A stretch of DNA of 16,421 bases from Sutterella sp. (GTDB lineage Bacteria; Pseudomonadota; Gammaproteobacteria; Burkholderiales; Burkholderiaceae_F): positions 1-16,421 of the forward strand of contig DYCH01000007.1 of assembly GCA_019418235.1 (NCBI GenBank), read 5' to 3'. This document shows positions 6,767 to 14,080 of the stretch, piece by piece; within the stretch, counting starts at the first letter, position 1; each line of letters opens with the position of its first letter. Position numbers and translations under genes: made by a program. Under the pieces are notes generated by a model. The model searched no databases. It was given only the letters and a program-made list of their open reading frames with translations, and had not been told where the DNA came from.

Positions 6767-9583
6767 ATGCAATCCCTGACTCTTCAAACGCTTCCTGACG
6801 TATCTCACTTCATTAAACGTGCGCTTATCAGTGCGAATCCTCTTATGAGTGAGGAGGAACGTTTAGCGTGGCTTGATGAGAAAGCCAGTGACGTTTTTTC
6901 GCGTGAAAAAATGCTGGCTTTTATTGCAGGCATTGAAGAAACCGAGGAATTAGAAGCTGCTCTCCGCATCTTGAGACGAGAAGTTCTGATGACGCTTGTG
7001 GCTCGCAATGCCTTAAAGCGGGCCGATTATTTTGAAGTGGTGCGCACCATGACGGATTTGGCAGAAGTCGCCATTAATGCTGTTGTGAAAGCTCATGCCA
7101 TCAAACTTTCCACGCGCTTTGGTGTCCCCACTTCCATGGAAGGCGTTCCTCAAGATTTGTTAGTGGTTGGGATGGGGAAATTGGGCGGAGAAGAACTCAA
7201 CGTCAGCTCCGACATCGATTTAATTTTCGTTTTTGATGAGCAAGGTCGTTGTCAGCCTTGCGAGCGTTGCCCTCAGCCTCGAAAAGAACTCTCCAATATG
7301 GAGTTTTTCGAACGCTTAAGTAAAAAGGTCATTCCGGCTTTGTCAGAAATTTCCGGTGCCGGTTTTGTGTTTCGAGTCGATATGCGTTTACGTCCCAATG
7401 GCGATTCTGGGCCAATTTGCGTCAGCAACGACATGCTCGAAGAATACCTTTATGTTCAAGGGCGCGAATGGGAACGTTTTGCTTGGTTGAAATCTCGAGT
7501 GGTCAATGAACCGGTTTTTTCTTCAAGTGAAGCATTTGAAGAACAAAAAAAACACCTCCAAGACATTGTCCGTCCGTTTGTTTTCAGAAAGTATGTGGAC
7601 TTTAATGCCATTAGCGCACTATCGAATCTTCATAAACTCATTCGTGCCGAAACCGTGCGTCGTGAAGCCGGCAAAGATTTAGGCATCAACATTAAGTTGG
7701 GGCGTGGCGGTATTCGAGAAATTGAATTCATTACGCAAACGTTTCAAGTGATCCGCGGCGGGCGTGAACCTCAACTTCGAGGCAAAAACACCTTAGAGAC
7801 GCTGCCACTTTTGGCTAAACATGGTGTCATCAAGGAAGAACAAGCTCAGGCCTTATCCGATGCGTATCTCTTTTTGCGCAATATGGAACATGCCATTCAG
7901 TATTTAGATGATCAACAAACGCATCGTTTACCGACAGAGGACGATCAAGTACAAAAGGTGGCACAGTTGATGGGCGTTGAACCCCAGGAAATGCTCTCTC
8001 GTTTGACGCAGATTCGTGATTACGTATCCAATTGCTTTGAAGCTATTTTCAAAGTGGGTGAAAAGGATGAATCCGAAGAAGATGATTGGCCTCAGGGTTG
8101 GGCTGAAGGCTTTGAAAGGGCAGCTCCCGAATTAGAAGAACAATTTAAATCTTTGGGCTACGCAGATCCGACCACGTGCGCTTTCAGAGTCTTAAATCTG
8201 ATGCGCTCGAAATTCTTGGCGGCCCAAACAGAAGCCGCACAAGCTCGAATGGCGCAACTGGTTAAACGGATTGTTGGTCTATGCAAAGATTTGGCCAATG
8301 AGTCCGACGGTACGGCGCCCGATAAGATTTTCTTGCGTTTCATTGATTTATTGGAAGTGATTGCCGGTCGCAGTACCTATGTGTCGCTTTTGATTCAATT
8401 CCCGCCCGTGTGTGAGAAGGTGGCGCGCGTTTTAAAGTCAAGCGCGGCCATTGCTGAATACTTGATTGCGCATCCGATTGTTTTGGACGAATTGGTCGAT
8501 GAGCGCAATGTTGTTTGGGACAATTTCACAACGGTGGATTGGAGTGACTGGCAAGACGAATTGTGGGAACAACTCCAAGAGGCAGCCGACGATCAAGAGT
8601 CGCAAATGAACATCATTCGAGATGCTCACCATGGGGCGGTTTTTAAACTCTTGGTGGCCGATCTCGAAGGTCGATTTACGGTTGAGCGCTTGGCAGACCA
8701 ATTGTCAGCCTTGGCTGATGCCGTAATTGAAATTGTCATTACGTTGGCCTGGAACACCGTTGCAAGTCGCCACTGTGATGTCCCCAAATTTGCGGTCATT
8801 GCCTACGGGAAGTTAGGGGGGAAGGAACTTAGTTACGCTTCCGACTTAGACCTAATCTATCTCTATGATGACGAGTCTCCTGAAGCCTCAAAAAACTACA
8901 CGCGTTTAGTGCGTCGCATGATGAGTTGGCTTACGGTTCAGACCTCTTCCGGTATTTTGTTTGATGTGGATTTACGTTTGCGTCCCAACGGAGAAAACGG
9001 TTTGGTGGTTTCTTCCTTGGAAATGTTCCGTCGTTACCAACGCAACGAAGACGGAACAGGGGCGTGGCCTTGGGAACACCAAGCGTTAACGCGCGCTCGA
9101 TTCTGCGCAGGTGATCGAGAAATCGGAGCCGCGTTTGAGAAAGAACGCGAAGAGCTATTAAAGTTGCCGAGAGACGCCCAAAAAGTCTTACGAGACGTCT
9201 CAGAGATGCGCAGCAAAATGCTCGAAGGTCACCCCAACGGCACGTCCTTATTTGACGTCAAGCACGATCGTGGCGGCATGGTGGATATTGAATTTGCGGT
9301 TCAAGCGATGGTGTTGGTTTACTCGCACGAGCATCCTGAATTAACGAATAATTTCGGAAATATTTTGTTATTGGAAATGGCAGGGCGCATCGGCTTAATT
9401 GATAACGATTTGGCCGCACGATGTGCAGGGATTTATCGCAAATATCGCAACGTTCAGCGTACGTATCGGTTAGAGCATGGCTTGGGGAGCGTGAGAGTGG
9501 ATTCGAAGGCGTTTGAGTCTGAAATTGCGGATGTTCGCGCTTTGTGGAAGGTTGTTTTTGGCGATGGCGGGCCGGAGCGATAA
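6767..9583 (+). CDS. glnE: Bifunctional glutamine synthetase adenylyltransferase / adenylyl-removing enzyme
   Basis: A 938-residue protein, close to the 946 residues of E. coli GlnE. It adenylylates glutamine synthetase when nitrogen is plentiful and removes the AMP when it is scarce, under PII control. Two nucleotidyltransferase domains are visible: the N-terminal one (adenylyl removal) with GMGKLGG at 135-141 and the metal-binding D149/D151 in SSDIDL, and the C-terminal one (adenylyl transfer) with YGKLGGKEL at 680-688 and D693/D695 in ASDLDL. Each is followed by its DxRLRPNG block (VDMRLRPNGDSG and VDLRLRPNGENG) and an RGGI/RGGM..IEF segment, with a helical linker between. Unusual: residues 162-168 read CxxCxxC, between the first DxD strand and the conserved ELSNMEFF. 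The ATG at 6767 has a weak SD inside an inverted repeat. It is alone on the plus strand and convergent with sstT. Confidence 0.97.
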   Translation: MQSLTLQTLPDVSHFIKRALISANPLMSEEERLAWLDEKASDVFSREKMLAFIAGIEETEELEAALRILRREVLMTLVARNALKRADYFEVVRTMTDLAEVAINAVVKAHAIKLSTRFGVPTSMEGVPQDLLVVGMGKLGGEELNVSSDIDLIFVFDEQGRCQPCERCPQPRKELSNMEFFERLSKKVIPALSEISGAGFVFRVDMRLRPNGDSGPICVSNDMLEEYLYVQGREWERFAWLKSRVVNEPVFSSSEAFEEQKKHLQDIVRPFVFRKYVDFNAISALSNLHKLIRAETVRREAGKDLGINIKLGRGGIREIEFITQTFQVIRGGREPQLRGKNTLETLPLLAKHGVIKEEQAQALSDAYLFLRNMEHAIQYLDDQQTHRLPTEDDQVQKVAQLMGVEPQEMLSRLTQIRDYVSNCFEAIFKVGEKDESEEDDWPQGWAEGFERAAPELEEQFKSLGYADPTTCAFRVLNLMRSKFLAAQTEAAQARMAQLVKRIVGLCKDLANESDGTAPDKIFLRFIDLLEVIAGRSTYVSLLIQFPPVCEKVARVLKSSAAIAEYLIAHPIVLDELVDERNVVWDNFTTVDWSDWQDELWEQLQEAADDQESQMNIIRDAHHGAVFKLLVADLEGRFTVERLADQLSALADAVIEIVITLAWNTVASRHCDVPKFAVIAYGKLGGKELSYASDLDLIYLYDDESPEASKNYTRLVRRMMSWLTVQTSSGILFDVDLRLRPNGENGLVVSSLEMFRRYQRNEDGTGAWPWEHQALTRARFCAGDREIGAAFEKEREELLKLPRDAQKVLRDVSEMRSKMLEGHPNGTSLFDVKHDRGGMVDIEFAVQAMVLVYSHEHPELTNNFGNILLLEMAGRIGLIDNDLAARCAGIYRKYRNVQRTYRLEHGLGSVRVDSKAFESEIADVRALWKVVFGDGGPER

Positions 9584-9587
9584 TTCA

Positions 9588-9640
9588 AAAAATACCAAAA
9601 TTTGAATTTTGGAAACTTCCAAATTTTCTAGGGTATTTTT
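9588..9640 (+). terminator. Rho-independent terminator after glnE
   Basis: AAAAATACC (9588-9596) pairs with GGTATTTTT (9632-9640), and inside it AAAATTTG (9597-9604) pairs with CAAATTTT (9620-9627), giving a long AT-rich two-part stem that begins 4 nt after the glnE stop codon and ends in a T run. A competing inner hairpin (CCAAAATT with AATTTTGG, 9595-9612) is also possible. The AT-rich stem makes it weaker than the one at 9776-9812. Confidence 0.6.
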
Positions 9641-9693
9641 CCTCAAAAAAGAGCTCTAAAAAACTATCTCATTGATTTGTAAGGAATTGGTTT

Positions 9694-9762
9694 GGATAAA
9701 TCCGAAAGTCGACCTCGGATAAAATCGAAAGTCTGGTTTCGATAAAATCGAAAGTCAAGTTC
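9694..9762. repeat. Three direct repeats with a 23-bp period
   Basis: Three 17-bp units start at 9694, 9717 and 9740, each followed by a 6-bp spacer. The shared core is GATAAAATCGAAAGTC; unit 1 has two changes (GGATAAATCC in its first half). Each unit starts with a small dyad (GGATAAATCC, CGATAAAATCG). The spacer TGGTTT before unit 3 also stands before unit 1 (9688-9693). Unit 3 is followed by A, so that it ends in GTCA. The repeats lie in the convergent gap between glnE and sstT, outside both terminators. They may be the surviving end of an IS21-like element (such ends carry several internal repeats and finish in CA), or a set of protein-binding sites. No transposase gene is nearby. Confidence 0.75.
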
Positions 9763-9775
9763 AATTTTTACTCAA

Positions 9776-9812
9776 AAAAGCGCTACATGTTAACGAACAC
9801 TGTAGCGCTTTT
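9776..9812 (-). terminator. Strong bidirectional terminator downstream of sstT
   Basis: A perfect 12-bp stem, AAAAGCGCTACA (9776-9787) with TGTAGCGCTTTT (9801-9812), and a 13-nt loop. Read on the minus strand it ends in six T and lies about 15 nt after the sstT stop; read on the plus strand it ends in four T and can also stop glnE transcripts that pass the first terminator. Confidence 0.85.
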
Positions 9813-9827
9813 CTTGCTTCCGAGAGA

Positions 9828-11093
9828 CTATCTCAATTCACGGACATCTCGACCTTTGCGATCCTCTTCAATCGCAATGCGTTCTGCTCTCATGCAGGCA
9901 GCCGCCGTAAATAAAACGTCAGACGAAGAGTTCAAACCCGTTTCCGTTGAGTCTTGTAAAACGCTGATGATAAAACCAACGGCCACGACTTCCATGGCAA
10001 CCGACGAGTCAATGCCAAATAAGCCACAAGCCAGGGGAATCAACATCAAAGAGCCACCGGGTACGCCCGATGTCCCACAAGCACAGATGGAGGCTACAAA
10101 ACTTAAAATCACGGCAGAAACGAAACTGACTTCAATATTTAAGCTGTGAGCAGCGGCCAACGTCAACACCGTAATCGTAATGGCGGCACCGGCCATATTG
10201 ATGGTGGCACCCAACGGGATCGTGATCGAATACGTGGCTTCGTCCAAATTCAAACGACGGCACATCCCCATATTGACTGGGATATTGGCGGCAGATGAGC
10301 GGGTAAAGAACGCCATCACACCACTTTCACGCAAGGTGGCAAGCGTTAATGGGTAGGGGTTGCGGTGCGTTGCGACCCAAACCAAGAAGGGGTTAAGAAC
10401 CAAAGCCACAAACGCCATGCAACCTAAAAGCACGGCCAAAATCTGTACGTAACCTTCAAAGACTTCTAAACCCGTTGTGGCAACAGTGCTCGCAACCAAG
10501 CCGAAAATCCCAACCGGAGCGAAGCGAATAACGACGCTCACAACAAATTCAACGCCTCGAGAGAGGTCAGCCATGAATTCACGGGAGGCGTTAGAGGCGT
10601 GGCGCAAAGCTAAACCTAAACCGGTTGCCCAAGCCAAAATGCCGATAAAGTTGGCCTTCAACAATGCATTGACGGGATTGTCAACGACGGCCAAAAGCAT
10701 ATTGCGCAACACTTCTTGGACACCACCGATGGCAGTCGTTTGCGAGTCGGCTGATACCAACATAATGTGCGTCGGAAAGATGAAACTGGCAACCACAGCG
10801 ATTAACGCAGCTCCAAAGGTGCCGATGACATACAAAACGAGGACGGGTTTAATGTGTGCGCGTGTTTCAACATTGTGATTGGCAATGGCAGACATCACCA
10901 AAACAAACACCAACAAAGGGGCCACGGCTTTTAAGGCTGAAATGAAAAGAGAACCTAAAAATGCACTTGAAATGGCAAGAGGCGGTGCAACGTAAGCGCA
11001 AAGCACCCCTAAAAGCAAGCCAATAAGAATTTGTTTAACGAGCGAAGCTTGTAAAAAAGGCTTCGCAAAACGAATCATGATACGTTTAGGCAT
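9828..11093 (-). CDS. sstT: Serine/threonine:Na+ symporter
   Basis: A 421-residue transporter of the dicarboxylate/amino acid:cation symporter family, closely similar to E. coli SstT (414 residues), which imports L-serine and L-threonine with Na+ across the inner membrane. About eight membrane segments and two re-entrant hairpins are expected. Signature blocks are FFTRSSAANIPVN (262-274, hairpin 1), GATINMAGAA (295-304, the NMDGT-equivalent unwound helix, with NMAG in place of NMDG as in SstT), CGTSGVPGGS (339-348, hairpin 2) and DSTETGLNSSSDV (381-393, substrate site). ATG start at 11091-11093 with AAGAAG about 7 nt upstream. It is followed by a strong terminator and is separated from the reductase gene upstream by another terminator, so it is probably a single-gene unit. 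Serine/threonine use suits an asaccharolytic gut bacterium. Confidence 0.95.
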   Translation of the reverse strand: MPKRIMIRFAKPFLQASLVKQILIGLLLGVLCAYVAPPLAISSAFLGSLFISALKAVAPLLVFVLVMSAIANHNVETRAHIKPVLVLYVIGTFGAALIAVVASFIFPTHIMLVSADSQTTAIGGVQEVLRNMLLAVVDNPVNALLKANFIGILAWATGLGLALRHASNASREFMADLSRGVEFVVSVVIRFAPVGIFGLVASTVATTGLEVFEGYVQILAVLLGCMAFVALVLNPFLVWVATHRNPYPLTLATLRESGVMAFFTRSSAANIPVNMGMCRRLNLDEATYSITIPLGATINMAGAAITITVLTLAAAHSLNIEVSFVSAVILSFVASICACGTSGVPGGSLMLIPLACGLFGIDSSVAMEVVAVGFIISVLQDSTETGLNSSSDVLFTAAACMRAERIAIEEDRKGRDVRELR

Positions 11094-11244
11094 TTGTGTC
11101 TTCTTTAAAGTTCAGGGAGATTGTTGATGGTCATTTCGCCACCATTCGCGCAATCTTAACGACATTTGCCCAAAAATAAGGTTTTTTACTTAAATTTTTT
11201 CTAAGGTCGTAAGCGGTTCTATCTAGTGTTGAGCAGAAAGAAAA

Positions 11245-11279
11245 AAGAGGTTTCGAAAAAATATGAATCGAAACCCCTT
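11245..11279 (-). terminator. Rho-independent terminator after the ferredoxin-NADP reductase gene
   Basis: A 12-position stem, AAGAGGTTTCGA (11245-11256) with TCGAAACCCCTT (11268-11279), closed by an 11-nt loop. The single mismatch on the plus strand becomes a G-U pair in the minus-strand RNA, and there the stem is followed by a run of six T. It lies 28 nt after the reductase stop. The 9-mer TCTAGTGTT occurs on both sides of it (11222-11230 and 11284-11292). Confidence 0.8.
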
Positions 11280-11306
11280 ATTGTCTAGTGTTAAAAGTTT
11301 GAGCGA

Positions 11307-12386
11307 TTAATCTAACTCAGGCGTTTCAACCCCTAAAACCTTGTGCAACTTTGGACTCGTTGTCGTGTATTGCAATAAGGTTTTCTTTTCCGGATAGACA
11401 ATGTCGGCAGCTGCAAAAGCAGCCAAGGCACATTCGTGGAAGCCGGACAAAATCAACTTCTTCTTACCCGGATAGGTGTTGATGTCACCCACGGCAAAAA
11501 TGCCGGGGATCGAGGATTGGAATTTTTCCGTATCGACCACGATTTGCTTGCGATAGATTTCAAGACCCCAATCGGCAATGGGGCCCAACTTCGGAGACAA
11601 ACCAAAGAAGACCAACAAGTGATCAAGCGGCATACGGCGAACCACACCATCGTCGCCCGTGACGCGAATTTCCGTGAGCTTACCGTCTTTTTCTTCAAAG
11701 CCTGTGATTTGGCCGACTTCGAATTGCATTTCCCAGTTTTCGCACAATTCACGCATCTTGTTAACAGAAGCCGTTTGAGCGCGGAAACCATCACGACGGT
11801 GCAAAAGAATGACGCTTTCGGCTTTGCCCACTAAATTTAACGTCCAGTCGAGAGCCGAGTCACCACCGCCGCAGATAACGATGTTTTTACCGGCAAAGAG
11901 TTCTGGATCTTTGACGTGGTAGTGAAGTTGAGTTCCTTCAAACTTGGCAATGCCCGGCACCGTCAAGCGCTTGGGTTGGAAGCTGCCGACGCCGGCAGCA
12001 ATAAAGACGGTCTTTGTCATAAAGCGGGTGCCCTTGTCCGTTTCAACAAAGAAACGACCGTCTTCTTGCTTATTGACCGTTGTCACTTCTTCACCCAAGT
12101 GGAATTGGGGGCCGAAGGGATGAATTTGCTTGAGAAGATTTTCTGTTAATTCTCGCGACGTGCAAACAGGCACGGCGGGAATGTCGTAAATAGGCTTATG
12201 TTCATAAAGCTCCATGCATTGACCGCCCACCATCTTAAGGGAGTCAACAACGTGAGCTTTCATTTCCAAAAGACCCAATTCAAAAACTTGGAAAAGACCG
12301 ACAGGGCCGGCACCAACAATGACGGCGTCCGTTTCAATAATCTCATCGGTTTTCGGTGCAATCGTTAAATAATCTTCAATAGCCAT
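11307..12386 (-). CDS. Ferredoxin--NADP(+) reductase, thioredoxin-reductase-like (type 2)
   Basis: A 359-residue FAD- and NADP(H)-binding flavoprotein that moves electrons between NADPH and ferredoxin or flavodoxin in the cytoplasm. FAD site GAGPVG at 25-30 and the second FAD block GIFAVGDINTY at 295-305; NADP site GGGDSALDW at 173-181 with HRRDGFRA at 196-203. The GGQCMELY and KPIYDIPAVPV blocks (54-74) are typical of the Burkholderiales and YumC-type enzymes. The CxxC of thioredoxin reductase is absent (GGGDSA stands where CAxC would be), so it is not a thioredoxin reductase. ATG start at 12384-12386 with only a weak GGA upstream. It follows bepA by 82 bp without a clear terminator, so read-through from bepA is possible; its own terminator lies at 11245-11279. 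Confidence 0.92.
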   Translation of the reverse strand: MAIEDYLTIAPKTDEIIETDAVIVGAGPVGLFQVFELGLLEMKAHVVDSLKMVGGQCMELYEHKPIYDIPAVPVCTSRELTENLLKQIHPFGPQFHLGEEVTTVNKQEDGRFFVETDKGTRFMTKTVFIAAGVGSFQPKRLTVPGIAKFEGTQLHYHVKDPELFAGKNIVICGGGDSALDWTLNLVGKAESVILLHRRDGFRAQTASVNKMRELCENWEMQFEVGQITGFEEKDGKLTEIRVTGDDGVVRRMPLDHLLVFFGLSPKLGPIADWGLEIYRKQIVVDTEKFQSSIPGIFAVGDINTYPGKKKLILSGFHECALAAFAAADIVYPEKKTLLQYTTTSPKLHKVLGVETPELD

Positions 12387-12468
12387 TTTTAATAATCCGA
12401 TAGGGAATAAACACTTAATTATCCCATTTTTGGGTGAGAAACAAAAAGCTCAAGAGGCGCCGAAACGG

Positions 12469-13971
12469 CTATTTTTCTTTGAATTTTTTGTCGTCGAGAA
12501 TTTCTTGACGAACTTGGCGCAACTTCGCATCGACTTGACTCATGAGGTAGTAGTCACCGTCATTGGCTTGTTGAGCGAGATTAAACTGGTATTCAGCGGC
12601 ACGTTTGTCACCGCGCGCCAAGTACATGTCGCCCACGGCTTGATGGTGAGCGCTGTTTTGATTGAGTTCTTTGTAGCAACGAGCGGCAATGGCGTTATAG
12701 GCTTCGCTTTGACGGCTGATGGCTTGTTGAGAGCGCATAAACTTTAAGACGTCGTTATAGCGCTTGAGTTCATAAAGCTCATTGGCGTAAAGCTTGACGG
12801 CCATTTCTGATAACGGGTTATTGTCCACAAGATTTTTAGCTTGACGCAAAGCTTGGCGTTTTTCATTGGCGTTGCCAAAAAGGAAAAGACACTCCGATTG
12901 GTTCTTTTCCAAAATCGGGAGTTTGCCACCCAAACGAACCGCTTCATTAGCAAGACGCTTGGCCTCAGATCCCTTACCCAATCGGCGATTGGCCACCGAT
13001 AAACCATAGGTTAGAGCAATTTTTTGACGTTGATTTTTAGCGCTTGCCAAGTCGTCTCGTATTTCTTTTTCGACTTTTAATCGTTCGTTGTGTGAACTTT
13101 CTTGCAATACTCGCATGCGTTGCTGAATCAAGAGAAAGTCCATGGAGTCCGTGTGCGCGCGATTGCCCAATTGTTGCGTACGGTTTTCTATATCGCTGAT
13201 ACGCTCGACCGTCAGCGGGTGGGTGCTCAAATAAGCAGGCGACGCTGATTCGTAATAGCGATTATTTTGTTGAAGTCGAGCAAAGAAGTTTTCCATCCCT
13301 TTGGGATCAAAACCGGCGTTGGCTAAAGAATTTAAACCGACACGGTCAGCTTCGCGTTCAGCGCTTCTTGAGTAACCCAATTGCTTTTGAATAAGCGCGG
13401 CTTGACCGCCCATCGCAATACCGGCGGCCGCGTTACCGCTTCCCGCTCGAGCCGCTAATAAGGCCAAGAGCAAAGAACCGATGGTGATCGCCATATTGTT
13501 GCGTTGCTCGTCAATCATGCGAGCAATGTGGCGCTGAGAGACGTGACCGATTTCGTGAGCAACGACACCGGCTAATTCACTTTCGGTTTGTGCAGCGACG
13601 ATCAGACCGGTGTGCACCGCAATGTAGCCACCGGGAATCGCAAAAGCGTTTAAGGACTTATCAATGAGCGGATAGAAAAAGAAATTGTAGGTATGCGATT
13701 GCGAAACGCTGGCTAAGCGGTAGCCTAAGCGATTGAGGTATTCGAGTGTTTCAGCATCATTGAGGTAAGCATCATCGGCACGGATGTGCGTCATGATTTC
13801 ATCCCCCAAGGCTTGTTCTTCAGACGGGGACATTTCCGTGCCCGCTACCGCCCCCATGCTGGGCAGATTGAGGTTAAGCGACTGGGTTGCAGGCTCACGA
13901 ACAGCCCACGCACTCATCGGAGTGAGCGCAATGGTTGTGCAAAGGGCTGAAATGAGAGCTTTTTTAAACAT
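12469..13971 (-). CDS. bepA: M48 family periplasmic metalloprotease with TPR domain (BepA-like)
   Basis: A 500-residue secreted zinc protease. Residues 1-23 are a classical signal peptide (positive MFKK, hydrophobic core, cleavage expected after AWA). The zinc site is HEIGH at 139-143, with the third ligand probably E205 in the EREADRVG block. H251 in HPLTVERI matches the regulatory histidine region of BepA. Residues 160-175 form the hydrophobic lid segment seen in the family. The C-terminal half (about 300-490) is helical and reads as TPR repeats. E. coli BepA (487 residues) assists or degrades LptD and BAM substrates in the periplasm; the same quality-control role is inferred. ATG start at 13969-13971 is fixed by the signal peptide although no good SD is seen. 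It is upstream of and co-directional with the reductase gene. A housekeeping YcaL or LoiP role is less likely because of the TPR domain. Confidence 0.9.
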   Translation of the reverse strand: MFKKALISALCTTIALTPMSAWAVREPATQSLNLNLPSMGAVAGTEMSPSEEQALGDEIMTHIRADDAYLNDAETLEYLNRLGYRLASVSQSHTYNFFFYPLIDKSLNAFAIPGGYIAVHTGLIVAAQTESELAGVVAHEIGHVSQRHIARMIDEQRNNMAITIGSLLLALLAARAGSGNAAAGIAMGGQAALIQKQLGYSRSAEREADRVGLNSLANAGFDPKGMENFFARLQQNNRYYESASPAYLSTHPLTVERISDIENRTQQLGNRAHTDSMDFLLIQQRMRVLQESSHNERLKVEKEIRDDLASAKNQRQKIALTYGLSVANRRLGKGSEAKRLANEAVRLGGKLPILEKNQSECLFLFGNANEKRQALRQAKNLVDNNPLSEMAVKLYANELYELKRYNDVLKFMRSQQAISRQSEAYNAIAARCYKELNQNSAHHQAVGDMYLARGDKRAAEYQFNLAQQANDGDYYLMSQVDAKLRQVRQEILDDKKFKEK

Positions 13972-14048
13972 GACCGGATGCGTTGAAATAACACTCTAAT
14001 CTTAATGAGAAAAGGCCTATCGTGCCGATATCGTTAAGGTTGGAAACA

Positions 14049-14076
14049 AATCGGAGTGCTTTGAAACACTCCGATT
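14049..14076 (-). terminator. Terminator-like hairpin after menE
   Basis: A perfect 10-bp GC-containing stem, AATCGGAGTG (14049-14058) with CACTCCGATT (14067-14076), 8-nt loop, 5 nt after the menE stop. The tail on the minus strand is TTTGTTT, so the T run is interrupted, but stem quality and position fit transcription termination between menE and bepA. Confidence 0.65.
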
Positions 14077-14080
14077 CGTC

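Noticed and set aside
9694..9762. CRISPR array reading of the 23-bp-period repeats
   Set aside because: Spacers are only 6 bp and partly repeated, only three units exist, and no cas genes are present.
9663..9835. ACTATCTCA occurring at 9663-9671 and 9827-9835, as possible target-site duplication around an insertion
   Set aside because: The second copy lies over the end of the sstT coding region and beyond its terminator, so it would not flank an inserted element; a 9-mer match in this small space can arise by chance.
10477..10878. 133-codon open frame on the plus strand inside sstT
   Set aside because: Antisense to a clear transporter gene; composition is that of a reversed membrane protein, with no recognisable motif.
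11094..11244. Riboswitch or leader-peptide attenuator upstream of sstT
   Set aside because: Only one short stem (ATGGT with ACCAT) around 11127-11145 is visible; no known riboswitch core and no Ser/Thr-rich leader frame were recognised.
11222..11292. TCTAGTGTT direct repeat flanking the terminator at 11245-11279
   Set aside because: Nine bases only, differing flanks, and no other sign of insertion; left as a remark in the terminator entry.
11307..12386. Thioredoxin reductase
   Set aside because: The active-site CxxC is missing; GGGDSA is found at that place, and overall blocks match type-2 ferredoxin-NADP reductases.
12418..12447. Promoter for the ferredoxin-NADP reductase gene with -10 GATAAT on the minus strand
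   Set aside because: The -10 matches 5 of 6, but the best -35 candidates are either poor (TTTTTG, 18 bp away) or badly spaced (TTGTTT, 15 bp), so the site is not supported enough to annotate.
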